From the NCBI RefSeq assembly GCF_002699205.1, contig NZ_PABT01000027.1, forward strand, positions 62,001 to 126,000: a stretch of DNA of 64,000 bases. The letters run 5' to 3'. Under the pieces are notes generated by a model, which saw nothing but the letters and a program-made list of their open reading frames with translations, was not told the DNA's origin and did not search any database. This document shows positions 52,285 to 61,868 of the stretch, in pieces; position 1 is the stretch's first letter, and the number at the start of each line of letters is the position of its first letter. Origin of the DNA: Allomuricauda sp. (GTDB taxonomy: Bacteria; Bacteroidota; Bacteroidia; Flavobacteriales; Flavobacteriaceae). Both the position numbers and the translations under genes were made by a program.

Positions 52285-54396
52285 TCAGGATGCTTTCTGG
52301 TACCTGTTCAAAGCTTTGGGCACGGTAAAAAAGAAAGTGGATCCCTTGCGAGGAGTACTTTCCACCCATATTTCCCCTTTGTTTTTATGTACCATTTCTT
52401 TACACAGGGACAGCCCTAAACCGGTTCCTTTTTCATTATTGGTGCCGTAAGTGGTAACATTGGAAGAATCCTTAAAAATGGCTCTTTGCATCTCAGCGGT
52501 CATACCAACACCTGTATCCCTGATGGATATTTGCCACATACCGGATTTTTCCTCCGCTCCGATTGTAATGAGCCCGTTCTCTGGGGTAAACTTTATGGCG
52601 TTGCTCAGAAGGTTTCGGATAACAATGTCCATTTGGTTGTTGTCCGCCCATATCCTTGGGTTTTCTGGAAGCTGGTTGATAATCTTGATGGATTTGCTGT
52701 TGGCGATTTCCGATAATAATTGGATATTGTTTACAACCAGGGTGGACAAAGAAACTCGTTTTGGTTTGGTTACCACCCCGTTGAGCTGGTTCATGCCCCA
52801 AGACAAAAGATTGTTTAGGGTAAAGGATATGTTGTCAACATCGGTTTTTAGTTTGGGAATAAAGGAGACCAGTTCTTTTGTACTTATGTCACCATCGGTA
52901 AACATTTTCAAAATTCCCTGTAGCCCACCTATGGGACCTCTCAGGTCATGACCGATTATGGAAAAAAGTTTGGTGTTTGTCTTATTTATCTCATGCAATT
53001 GTGCTTCTCGCTGAATCACAGCTTGCGATTTCTCCTTGAGTTCCTTGTTCAATTTTTTCTGGATATTCTCGCTCCTACGTATCACAAAGGTTATTATACT
53101 TAAGATGAGCAGGACAATGATTGAAAAATATATATAATTCCGCTGCTTTGCCAGTGCAGCTTCATTGGCTTCGATCAGTTCCTGTTTTTCCTGTTCGTAG
53201 TGCAATTTGGTCTCTAAAAGCGACAGGCTTTGTTTGTTCTTATCCCTGAACAATGAATCGGATAAGGTCTTAAAAGTTTCCAGATAGGCCAATGCTTCCG
53301 CATTATCACCATTTTTTTTGTACACCTTGTACAAGGTTTCAGAACAATCGATCTGCCCCTGCAATGATTTTATTTTTTTGGAAAGGGCCAGACCTTTTTT
53401 GGCATAGTTTAGGGAAAGGCTATCATTTTCAAGGCCAAAATATACTTTGGCCATACCGTTCAACAATTGAATTTTTATTCTGTCGTCCTCAATTTGGTCT
53501 TTAAAAAGCATATTGCTCTGATCGTACCAATAGAGCGCCCATTTGTATTTTCCTTGATCGAGGTAAATATCTCCCTTTACCTCATACGCATAGGCAAGCC
53601 AATCGTAGATTTTGTTTTTTTCAAAGGTGTTTATACTCCTGTTGATGTTGAACATCGCATTTTTATAATCTTTGGCATCCTTATATAGGGAGGCCATATT
53701 GCTCTGCGTTTCTGCATCGATGATTTCGTTTCCCAAGCTCCGGTTAATTTTTTGTACCGTATCATAGAACATCAGGGCATTTTTAAAATCTTTTTGGTCC
53801 GCGTACAGACCTGCAATGTTCTCATTTAGTATAGAGAGCATTTTTTTGTTGTCAATTTTTCTGGCCAGATCGATTCCTTTAAGGTTTAGGTTTAGGGCTT
53901 CCGCATAGTTGCCTTCAAAGCTATAGTTTTGGGCAAGGGTATTTATAATGGAGACTTCCGAACTTACATCTTCGGTTTCATCTGCAAGTTTTAAGGCCTG
54001 TTGGTACAATGGCATCGCTTTTTCACGATTTCCTTTGTTGTAGTAATATGTTGCAATGGCATCCAGGGCCTTAATCTTGCCATGGGCATAATTGATGTCC
54101 TCACTATACTTTAAGGCCCTTTTCCCAATAGAGTAAAGACTGTCGGTTTCCAAGTAACGGTAAGAGAAAGCCAAACGAAACAAAAGGTTGATGTGTGCGG
54201 TATCTTTGGCGTTAAATCTATTTGTGGACTCCAAACGCCGCAGTTTGTAGGCCAAACTATCATGCTTACTAAAATACTGGCCCTTAACAGGTAACGTCAT
54301 AAAGAGAACGCATATAAATATGGCCAGTCCAATAGTTGGTTTCTTGTTATAGCGTATGAAGTTTTTTTCTGACAACAACGAATGAAAATTATACAC
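52285..54396 (-). CDS. TPR-containing sensor histidine kinase (HisKA type), orphan
   Basis: The protein has 703 residues with a GTG start; no ATG is present before the signal-like helix (KKPTIGLAIFICVLFMTLPV, cleavage near KGQ). Tetratricopeptide repeats fill about 45-370 (GNREKAMPLYQQALKLADET). A membrane helix is at about 430-450 and a coiled coil follows. HisKA has the phospho-accepting histidine in IGHDLRGPIGGLQ. HATPase motifs LLSNAIKFTP and GTGLGLSLCKEMV close the protein. The start is uncertain by several codons. No response regulator gene is near. Confidence 0.9.
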   Translation of the reverse strand: MYNFHSLLSEKNFIRYNKKPTIGLAIFICVLFMTLPVKGQYFSKHDSLAYKLRRLESTNRFNAKDTAHINLLFRLAFSYRYLETDSLYSIGKRALKYSEDINYAHGKIKALDAIATYYYNKGNREKAMPLYQQALKLADETEDVSSEVSIINTLAQNYSFEGNYAEALNLNLKGIDLARKIDNKKMLSILNENIAGLYADQKDFKNALMFYDTVQKINRSLGNEIIDAETQSNMASLYKDAKDYKNAMFNINRSINTFEKNKIYDWLAYAYEVKGDIYLDQGKYKWALYWYDQSNMLFKDQIEDDRIKIQLLNGMAKVYFGLENDSLSLNYAKKGLALSKKIKSLQGQIDCSETLYKVYKKNGDNAEALAYLETFKTLSDSLFRDKNKQSLSLLETKLHYEQEKQELIEANEAALAKQRNYIYFSIIVLLILSIITFVIRRSENIQKKLNKELKEKSQAVIQREAQLHEINKTNTKLFSIIGHDLRGPIGGLQGILKMFTDGDISTKELVSFIPKLKTDVDNISFTLNNLLSWGMNQLNGVVTKPKRVSLSTLVVNNIQLLSEIANSKSIKIINQLPENPRIWADNNQMDIVIRNLLSNAIKFTPENGLITIGAEEKSGMWQISIRDTGVGMTAEMQRAIFKDSSNVTTYGTNNEKGTGLGLSLCKEMVHKNKGEIWVESTPRKGSTFFFTVPKALNRYQKAS

Positions 54397-54596
54397 GTAA
54401 AACTACTTTTACACTACCTTTTTTGAAATTATTTGTTGTGAAAAGCTTAAAAATGTGTGTTTGGTCTTAAAAACGTGCATTTTATCGGTAAATTGTACTG
54501 CCCTGTGTTAATGTTAGTTGCCCGTGGTCCAATTCATCCAAAAAAAGCAGATGAGTCTTATTTGGGTAAAAATTTGATGGAATTAGAAAAAATATT

Positions 54597-54627
54597 TTGG
54601 TTGAATCATTACAAAAAAGTATTTTTG
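54597..54627 (+). promoter_or_regulatory. Promoter of tRNA-His
   Basis: TTG (54597-54599), a 20-bp spacer and TATTTTTG (54620-54627) match TTG-N19/20-TAnnTTTG. The expected start near 54634 is 9 nt before the tRNA. Confidence 0.65.
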
Positions 54628-54642
54628 CATCCGCTTTAAATG

Positions 54643-54716
54643 GTGGTTGTAGCTCAGCTGGTTAGAGCGCTGGATTGTGGTTCCAGAGGTCGCCGGTTCG
54701 AACCCGGTCTTCCACC
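54643..54716 (+). tRNA. tRNA-His (anticodon GTG)
   Basis: This 74-nt cloverleaf has an anticodon stem CTGGA/TCCAG around TTGTGGT. The T arm is GCCGG-TTCGAAC-CCGGT and the discriminator is C73. A G at 54642 supplies the extra 5' G-1 typical of tRNA-His, which pairs with C73. CCA is not encoded. The acceptor stem GTGGTTG/CTTCCAC has two adjacent U-U mismatches (positions 5-68 and 6-67). It stands alone between two long genes. Confidence 0.93.
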
Positions 54717-54728
54717 CTTGAGTTTAAC

Positions 54729-54760
54729 AAATCCCAAGCCGTATGGTTTGGGATTTTTTT
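54729..54760 (+). terminator. Intrinsic terminator after tRNA-His
   Basis: AATCCCAA pairs with TTGGGATT and is followed by a run of T. It ends the tRNA transcript before the surface-protein locus. Confidence 0.88.
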
Positions 54761-54790
54761 GTTTACACCAAATTTTTATGGACGGAACTT

Positions 54791-54823
54791 CATCCGTCAA
54801 TTGAAAAGGGGCATCCGTCAATT
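54791..54823 (+). promoter_or_regulatory. Tandem 12-bp direct repeat upstream of the surface-protein locus
   Basis: CATCCGTCAATT occurs at 54791-54802 and 54812-54823 with a 21-bp step, two turns of the helix. GACGGA at 54781-54786 can also pair with the first TCCGTC. It lies about 90 bp before the first large gene. Tandem operators of this form bind LytTR-type regulators. The binding protein is unknown. Confidence 0.5.
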
Positions 54824-54909
54824 CAGACTCTGATTACACTTCATTTTAACTACTTTTCCCTCTAAACTGGTTAAGTATTTTCTTTCCCTCTTAAGAAAAG
54901 TTGATTTTT

Positions 54910-57900
54910 ATGTATAAAAAGGTAGTGCTGTTTTGTGTTCTGTTTGTTCAAATATTTCAATTTGTAAAGGCAAGTAGTCCAAAAGAAAAGGATTCATTAT
55001 CAAATAGAAAATCAGTAATAGAGAAAAAAACGGTTCGTCGTTTTTTTGAAGGATTGAATGATAAACAAAATCATTTTTCATTTTCTTCTACAACCAAAAG
55101 TGAATTTGATCAGGACTATATCAACAAAAACTTTTCTCGAGACACTATCATAAATCAACAAATAGGTACTGCCCAAACGGTTTTTGAAAAACTGGAAGAG
55201 ACTCAAAATTATATAGACCTCATTTCATCAAAAGACTTTGCGATCTTACCTATAGGTGTCAAAAGCACAATAGGGACAATTACTTATACAATGGCTATAA
55301 GTAAAGCTAAAATTATGCCCACTTATACAGAGGTCACTGCATTTGTTCATATTCAACTACCACAATCGGATTCAGATGATAATCCAATAGAGTTATTTTT
55401 TGGAGCTGACAATATCAAAATATCACATCAGGGAGGTATTTATGGTGATGCCAATTTGGTGTTGTTGGGAGATATAGGTATTCCTATAAATGGAGGTAAC
55501 GGATTAGTGGCTTTAAAGGGAGGGTTTGATATGGAAACCGGAAACGTTCAAGACCTTACCTATGTTACCATTGATTGTGGAGGATTCAAAGAATTGGGCA
55601 TTACCGCAGATGTACTTTTTCCTCGAAGTATGTTGGAGCCGGTAGATGCCAATTATGAGGTAATAGCAGATGAGAATATAAAAGTTCAAGGACATTTCCA
55701 AACCATCGTTGGGGATTGGAACGACATTTTGGTGGAGATTGATTTACCTTCTTTTCAACTGGCAAAAAATCAAAGCTCGGATAATTCAGGAAAGGCAGGG
55801 CTCATTTTTGAAATCAATACTGCTGTTTTTGACTTTAGCGATGTTAGAAATTCATCGAGTGTGCAATTCCCTGAAGGCTATCAACAATATTTGGTTCCAG
55901 GAAATGAGCAATTATGGCGCGGGGTATATGTAAACAACTTGCAAGTTATTCTACCCGAACAATTCAAAAAAAGAAATAGTGACAAACGCATCTCTTTTCA
56001 GGCTTCCAATTTACTTATTGATGGTGTTGGGGTTTCTGGACAGTTTTCTGTGGATAACGTCTTGCCGCTAAGTGAAGGGGAAGCTTCCAAATGGCAGTTT
56101 TCTGTGGACCATATTGAAGCTGATTTCATTGCCAATGACCTAGTTGGTGCAGGTTTTGAAGGTAAAATCGTTTTGCCGGTCACTAAGGAAGTAACGACGG
56201 AAGAGGCGATAGAAAGTGATAAAACAGCACTCAGCCAAAAAACACTGAGTTATCAAGCCATAATCGATCCAATTAATGATGAATATTTACTTAGAGCGGA
56301 AACAGAGGATGCAATTCCATTTGATGTATTCAAAGCCAAAGCCACAATAACAGCCAATTCCTATGTAGAATTGCGTGTTTCGGAAAAAAAGTTCAGGCCA
56401 AAAGCTGTCCTTCATGGGAATTTGGCCATAAAAGGCAGTAATAGTACCTCGGACCCCAATAAAGGCACTGTGGATTTTAAAGGAGTAACCTTCCAAAACC
56501 TACAGTTACAAACAGTTTCACCCTATTTCCAAGTGGACTATATGGGGTATAATGACGAGGTAAAGTTTGCCGATTTCCCAGTTACGATTTCTGAAATAGA
56601 ACTAACCGCAAACAATTCCACTACAGCACTTTCCTTTAACCTTGATGTAAATATGATGGAAAAAGGTTTTGCGGGAAGTACCACCTTATCCATAGTAGGA
56701 GGATTTAACGAAAATGAAGAATTACATCGTTGGCGATTTCAGAAAATTGAAATAGGAAAAATAGAGATTGAGGCTGACTTGGGAACCATCCAGATTAGAG
56801 GAATGGTGGATATTAAAAGTGATGACCCAGTTTACGGAGATGGTTTTTATGGCGAACTGGGAGCCACTTTTAATGGAATCGCTGTGGATGCTTCAGCATG
56901 GTTTGGCAAAAAAGATTTTAGGTATTGGTTTGTTGATGCCTATGCAGATTTATCACAAGTGCCAACACCCCCAATGATTGGGCCAGCCATTGTAAATGGT
57001 TTTGGAGGAGGCGCTTATTATAGGATGAGCAAAAAGCCAGGTGAATATTCCGCATTGGTTCCTTCTGGACAATCTTATATTCCAAATGCGAACAATGCGC
57101 TAGGTTTTCGTGCGCTAATTGGTTTTGCGCTAGCCAACGAAAAAGCATTCAATGGTAAAGTAGGTTTTGAGATGGACTTTAACAGGAACTATGGGCTTAA
57201 CCGGGTCATGTTTTATGGAGAAGGACATATCGTAAAAGCACTGGATTTTGAGTTTGGAGATCAATTCAAACAAAAGTTGCAGGGCATGGAAGAAAAAATA
57301 AATGCTTTTGGTGAGAACAACCCCACTATGCAACGTCTTAAGGAAACCAATCTGGTTGATTATAGCAAAGTTAGTTTTCCTCAAGATGGTTTAACCTTTG
57401 ATGTTGGGATCGATGCCAATTTTGCCATGGAGATGGATTTTCAGCATAGTACGTTCCATGCCGAGCTGGAAATTTTTGTGAATGCTCCTGGTAACTTTTT
57501 TCAAGGTGTTGGGCCTAAGGGAAGGGCTGGCTGGGCTGTTTTTCACATAGAACCGGATGAATGGTATCTCCATATCGGAACACCTGAAGATCGTATTGGG
57601 TTAAAACTTGGATTGGGTAGTTTTAGTCTGACTAGCACATCATATTTAATGATTGGGGACAACATCCCGGGAAGTCCACCGCCACCTGCCATTGTTGCCG
57701 AAATTTTAGGAGTTGACACAGAAAGTTTGAATTATATGCGAGATCTCAATGCGCTTGAAAGCGGAATGGGATTTGCCTTTGGTGCAGATTTTAGTATCGA
57801 TACAGGTGATATGACCTTTTTGATATTTTATGCACGTTTTCAAGCGGGACTGGGCTTTGATATCATGATTAAAGACTACGGCGAAACGGCTTGTAAAGGG

Positions 57901-59628
57901 AGTGGCCAGATTGGAATTGATGGATGGTATGCCAATGGTCAAGCATATGCTTACTTACAAGGTGAGCTCGGCATCAATATAAAATTGCTGTTTGTTCGGA
58001 AGAAAATACCCATAATCAAAGCTGGTGCTGCGGTTTTGCTACAAGCCAAATTACCCAACCCTGCTTGGTTTAAAGGGTATTTAGGGGGGCATTTCAATTT
58101 ATTGGGAGGTCTAGTTAAGGGTAGGTTCCGATTCAAGATTGAACTCGGCGAGGAATGTGAGATAATCGGAGGGGCTCCTTTGGGTGGTTTAAAGGTTATT
58201 TCCGATGTAACCCCAAGGGATGGCACCAGTGAAATGGATGTTTTTACCGTACCACAAGCCGCATTTAACATGCGTATAAACCATCCGTTTGAATTGGAGG
58301 ATGATGAAGGTGTAAAAACCTATCGTATTCTTTTAGATGAGTATAGTGTCACCAGTGAGGGGAACCCCATCAATGGCGAATTGCAGTGGAATGAAAACAA
58401 CGACCTGGCCAACTTTGTGTCCCACGATATTTTACCACCTCATTCCCCAGTGCATGTTAAGGTTGTCGTTAGTTTTCAAGAAAGAAAAGGCAATAGATGG
58501 GTGACGTTGACCTATGAAGGAAAACCAGCTAAGGAAATTGAGGAACGCAGTTTTACCACAGGCGAAGCACCGGATTATATTCCACTTTCCAACGTAGTGT
58601 ACACATATCCCGTGGTTGACCAGCACTATTTTTATCAGAATGAGAGAAACTCGGGCTATGTAAAATTGGAAAGAGGACAGCCCTATTTGTTCAATCCCCA
58701 AACAGATTGGGTCCAATCCACAAGTTTTGGAACAGAAACGCAAAGTATATCCAATAACAAAGTATCATACAATGCTTCTGATAAAATGGTTCATTTTGAT
58801 TTCCCGACGCTTCAGAATCAGCAGACCTACAATTTTACAATAGTCAGTCTATCCCCAGAAGAAGCATCAGCTGGAAGCGTGGCTGAAAATTATGTGGAAG
58901 GGAACACTGGTCAAGATGGAAATTCCGTTGAGGTCCGTAATCGAGAAATAGGCACTACTGCCCAAAAAGCCGCAGGAACCGAAGTTTTGGTTTATGAATT
59001 TACTACAAGTCAATTCAACACCTTTAAAGAAAAAGTATCGGCAAAAGAAGTGGATCAATATTTATTGGATCCCATATTTTCCAATGTACATGCATTGCAA
59101 GTAGACGTGATTCCTTCGGAAAGATTTGGTAAAGAGGAGTTGCTAGGTGATGATTTTACGGCTAATGAGCCAATGATAACCAGACAAGCGGTTTTAAGTG
59201 ATAGCTATTACCATGAAGTCATAAATCCCCTGATTTACGAAGGGTATCCATTGGAACCCCGTTTCACAGTTGATCGAGAAGTTAATGAATTGGGGATACC
59301 ACCAAAAAAGGGTGTTGATATAATGACTTGGTACATCTCCTACCTGGAGTCGAATCCAAACTATTCCTTGCTGGATAGAAGAATACCCTATCGTTACAAT
59401 TTACCTTTTTACTACAAACAGGATTTTATCGATATCCAATATAAGGTAGTGAATGCGTACCTACATGAACCTGAAAAATATCAGTCACAAATTGATAGGT
59501 ATAACTACATTATAAATGGAGTAATGCCACCCATTCGTACAGGAGATTACAAAGTAAGGTTCCAATACATGCTCCCTGGGAATATTCCAGGAACCTCCCA
59601 AATCTTTAAGTATAACAATCCCTATTAA
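54910..59628 (+). CDS. Very large secreted protein of unknown function, first gene of surface locus
   Basis: This 1572-residue protein is read from ATG 54910 (MYKKVVLFCVLFVQIFQFV). That gives a signal peptide ending near VKASS; a TTG three codons upstream is less likely. The body is mostly beta-strand with long repeats of amphipathic segments. The region around 700-1050 is glycine-rich and porin- or adhesin-like (GAYYRMSKKPGEYS, GLGFDIMIKDYGE). Near 1100-1400 are Fn3- or Big-like modules (FELEDDEGVKTYRILLDEYS, PPHSPVHVKVVVSF). The C-terminus is FKYNNPY, with no obvious type IX sorting domain. I do not recognise a named family. It is coupled to the Fn3 gene by TAATG. Confidence 0.85.
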   Translation: MYKKVVLFCVLFVQIFQFVKASSPKEKDSLSNRKSVIEKKTVRRFFEGLNDKQNHFSFSSTTKSEFDQDYINKNFSRDTIINQQIGTAQTVFEKLEETQNYIDLISSKDFAILPIGVKSTIGTITYTMAISKAKIMPTYTEVTAFVHIQLPQSDSDDNPIELFFGADNIKISHQGGIYGDANLVLLGDIGIPINGGNGLVALKGGFDMETGNVQDLTYVTIDCGGFKELGITADVLFPRSMLEPVDANYEVIADENIKVQGHFQTIVGDWNDILVEIDLPSFQLAKNQSSDNSGKAGLIFEINTAVFDFSDVRNSSSVQFPEGYQQYLVPGNEQLWRGVYVNNLQVILPEQFKKRNSDKRISFQASNLLIDGVGVSGQFSVDNVLPLSEGEASKWQFSVDHIEADFIANDLVGAGFEGKIVLPVTKEVTTEEAIESDKTALSQKTLSYQAIIDPINDEYLLRAETEDAIPFDVFKAKATITANSYVELRVSEKKFRPKAVLHGNLAIKGSNSTSDPNKGTVDFKGVTFQNLQLQTVSPYFQVDYMGYNDEVKFADFPVTISEIELTANNSTTALSFNLDVNMMEKGFAGSTTLSIVGGFNENEELHRWRFQKIEIGKIEIEADLGTIQIRGMVDIKSDDPVYGDGFYGELGATFNGIAVDASAWFGKKDFRYWFVDAYADLSQVPTPPMIGPAIVNGFGGGAYYRMSKKPGEYSALVPSGQSYIPNANNALGFRALIGFALANEKAFNGKVGFEMDFNRNYGLNRVMFYGEGHIVKALDFEFGDQFKQKLQGMEEKINAFGENNPTMQRLKETNLVDYSKVSFPQDGLTFDVGIDANFAMEMDFQHSTFHAELEIFVNAPGNFFQGVGPKGRAGWAVFHIEPDEWYLHIGTPEDRIGLKLGLGSFSLTSTSYLMIGDNIPGSPPPPAIVAEILGVDTESLNYMRDLNALESGMGFAFGADFSIDTGDMTFLIFYARFQAGLGFDIMIKDYGETACKGSGQIGIDGWYANGQAYAYLQGELGINIKLLFVRKKIPIIKAGAAVLLQAKLPNPAWFKGYLGGHFNLLGGLVKGRFRFKIELGEECEIIGGAPLGGLKVISDVTPRDGTSEMDVFTVPQAAFNMRINHPFELEDDEGVKTYRILLDEYSVTSEGNPINGELQWNENNDLANFVSHDILPPHSPVHVKVVVSFQERKGNRWVTLTYEGKPAKEIEERSFTTGEAPDYIPLSNVVYTYPVVDQHYFYQNERNSGYVKLERGQPYLFNPQTDWVQSTSFGTETQSISNNKVSYNASDKMVHFDFPTLQNQQTYNFTIVSLSPEEASAGSVAENYVEGNTGQDGNSVEVRNREIGTTAQKAAGTEVLVYEFTTSQFNTFKEKVSAKEVDQYLLDPIFSNVHALQVDVIPSERFGKEELLGDDFTANEPMITRQAVLSDSYYHEVINPLIYEGYPLEPRFTVDREVNELGIPPKKGVDIMTWYISYLESNPNYSLLDRRIPYRYNLPFYYKQDFIDIQYKVVNAYLHEPEKYQSQIDRYNYIINGVMPPIRTGDYKVRFQYMLPGNIPGTSQIFKYNNPY

Positions 59629-61868
59629 TGGTAATGTCTATGAAAGGACTTTTGATTCCACGGAGCTTTCTCCCTGTTATTTTATTAAGTTGTCTGTTTG
59701 CGGCCCAAGCCTATTCGCAACAGGACTCCCTAATAGTTGTCGAGCCTCAAATTGTTGCCATGGCACGCCCACAACAAGATGGAAAGATATTGATCAGGTG
59801 GGCCGTTACCACTCCGCTTGCTTGGCGTAAACTAAATGAATATGGGTATGAGTTAAAGCGCTATACGGTAACTCGAAACAACACTACACTATCGGTGCCC
59901 ATTGAAAAATCACTTGGAATATTTATGCCGAAACCATTGGAAGAATGGATGCCGATGTTGGAAAATAACGACAATGCCGCTGTAATGGCCCAATCCATTT
60001 ACGGGGAAGGTTTTGATGTGGAGGGAATGGATGAGCTTTCTGCCATAGTCAATTTGGCCGAAGAACAAGAACAACGATTTACATGGGGACTGTATGCTGC
60101 CGATCAAGATTATGAAGTGGCGCAAATGGCAGGCTTGGGGTTTATTGATCAAGAGGTGGAGGACAATGAGAAGTATGCGTATCAAATCACCTCATTGGTT
60201 CCCAAAGACATTATGGAAATTCAAGAAGGTGGAGTGTTTACGGGACTCCAAGATTATGAAGAATTACCCAAACCCATGGACTTGGCAGGAGTGTTTTTAG
60301 ATGGGAAATGCATGTTAAGCTGGAATTACGCCATCCATAATCAAATTTACAATAGCTATTTCATTGAACGCTCGGAGGATGGAGTAAACTTTGAAGGTCT
60401 TAACGATTTACCCCTCACCAGTCTCAACAACAGCGATAAAACAGACCCTTTACGAATGTTTTATACCGATTCCATTACCAACGGAAAAACCTACCATTAT
60501 CGCATTAGGGGAAAAACACCTTTTGGGGAAATTAGTCCCGTATCCGAGGTGGTTTCAGGGAAAGGAGAGAAAAAATTGGCCTACGTGCCACACATTACCA
60601 CCAAATACTATGAGGATGATAAGACCGTATTGTTGGAATGGGAGTTTTTGGAAGAAGGCAATGACCTGATTACCGGTTTTGAACTCAATCAAAGTGATAA
60701 TGTAGACGGAACCTACAAGCCCGTAGTAAAAAATATTCCACCCGAAGCTCGAAAAGTGCGCTATGATAGTTTGATGCCTACAAATTATATGACGATTACT
60801 GCCTTGGGCAAAAATGGGGGTAAACAGACATCGTTTCCTGCTTTGGTACAGCCCGTGGATTCGGTACCCCCAGTTAAACCCAAAGGGTTTATGGGAACCG
60901 TGGACAGTTTGGGCGTGGTTACGTTGACCTGGACTCCGAACCCCGATAAGGATATTCTTGGGTACCGTGTGTATAAAGGCAACAACAAAAAAGAGGAATA
61001 CAGCCAAATTACGGTTTCCCCGCACCAAGCAACCACATATTACGACAGTGTTTCAGTAAAAAACCTGAACAGTAAAGTGTATTACCAGCTTATTGCCGTG
61101 GATCAACGTTTCAATATGTCGGAACCCTCGGATATTTTGGAACTCAAGAAACCGGATTTCATCAAACCCACCCAACCCGTATTTAAATCCTACAATATAA
61201 AAGAAGGAAAAGTACACCTCACATGGGCCAGTAGCTCCAGCGACGATTTGTTAAGGCACGAGCTATATCGGAAGGCGGGTGATAGTCTGGATTGGAAACT
61301 TGTTTATACGGTTGACAGTCGGCAGAATGCAGGTAGCAGTATGCAGTATGCGGATAACGGTATGCAGAATGCAGATAACAGTATGCAGTATGCAGGTAGT
61401 AGTAAAGATTCCCTGCTTACTGCCCAACTGCCAACTGAACCCCTGCCTACTGCAAAACTGCCCACTGAACAATGGACGGACAAGAATGTAGAAGAACAAC
61501 AATACAGCTACACCCTAATAGCCATTGACGATAGTGAATTGGAATCTGACCCAGCACCTCCGCTTACCGTAATTGTACCCAAAACTAGTTTGTATCCAGC
61601 TATGGAAGGCCTTTATGGACAAGCGGATAAAGAAGCGGGAACCATAACGATTCGTTGGAAACCTTATAAGGAAAAAGGAGCCTCAAAGATTACCATTTAT
61701 AAAGGGATTCAAGGCAAACCCCTAAATCTTTTAAGGGAAATATCTGTAGATGTTAGTGGAATTGTGGATAGTAAAGTAAAACCGAACAATACCTACGAGT
61801 ACCTGTTTCGGGTAGTTTTTAGGGATGGAGGGGTAAGTGTGGTTTCAACGTTGAATGTAAAATATTGA
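59628..61868 (+). CDS. Secreted fibronectin type III repeat protein
   Basis: The 746-residue protein starts MVMSMKGLLIPRSFLPVILL, with a signal peptide ending around AYSQQ. Its ATG overlaps the previous stop by one base. Five or more Fn3-like modules follow. Examples are VTLTWTPNPDKDILGYRVYK near 425 and VHLTWASSSSDDLLRHELYR near 528. An internal short-repeat tract (61321-61470) extends one loop by about 50 residues. No catalytic domain is seen. The C-terminus ends in VVSTLNVKY without a clear sorting signal. It probably works with the neighbouring giant proteins at the cell surface (inference). Confidence 0.88.
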   Translation: MVMSMKGLLIPRSFLPVILLSCLFAAQAYSQQDSLIVVEPQIVAMARPQQDGKILIRWAVTTPLAWRKLNEYGYELKRYTVTRNNTTLSVPIEKSLGIFMPKPLEEWMPMLENNDNAAVMAQSIYGEGFDVEGMDELSAIVNLAEEQEQRFTWGLYAADQDYEVAQMAGLGFIDQEVEDNEKYAYQITSLVPKDIMEIQEGGVFTGLQDYEELPKPMDLAGVFLDGKCMLSWNYAIHNQIYNSYFIERSEDGVNFEGLNDLPLTSLNNSDKTDPLRMFYTDSITNGKTYHYRIRGKTPFGEISPVSEVVSGKGEKKLAYVPHITTKYYEDDKTVLLEWEFLEEGNDLITGFELNQSDNVDGTYKPVVKNIPPEARKVRYDSLMPTNYMTITALGKNGGKQTSFPALVQPVDSVPPVKPKGFMGTVDSLGVVTLTWTPNPDKDILGYRVYKGNNKKEEYSQITVSPHQATTYYDSVSVKNLNSKVYYQLIAVDQRFNMSEPSDILELKKPDFIKPTQPVFKSYNIKEGKVHLTWASSSSDDLLRHELYRKAGDSLDWKLVYTVDSRQNAGSSMQYADNGMQNADNSMQYAGSSKDSLLTAQLPTEPLPTAKLPTEQWTDKNVEEQQYSYTLIAIDDSELESDPAPPLTVIVPKTSLYPAMEGLYGQADKEAGTITIRWKPYKEKGASKITIYKGIQGKPLNLLREISVDVSGIVDSKVKPNNTYEYLFRVVFRDGGVSVVSTLNVKY
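61321..61470 (+). repeat. In-frame short tandem repeats inside the Fn3 gene
   Basis: Three 21-bp units (61339-61359, 61360-61380, 61381-61401), each starting GTATGCAG, encode heptads of the form SMQYADN. They are followed by CTGC-rich units encoding LPTEPLPTAKLPTEQ. The GCAG-rich left arm is roughly complementary to the CTGC-rich right arm, so the tract can form a long imperfect hairpin. It lies in a loop of an Fn3 module and keeps the reading frame. Confidence 0.8.

Noticed and set aside
54457-54639. Open frame of 60 codons before tRNA-His
   Set aside because: It runs through the tRNA-His promoter and shows no signal peptide, domain or supporting context.
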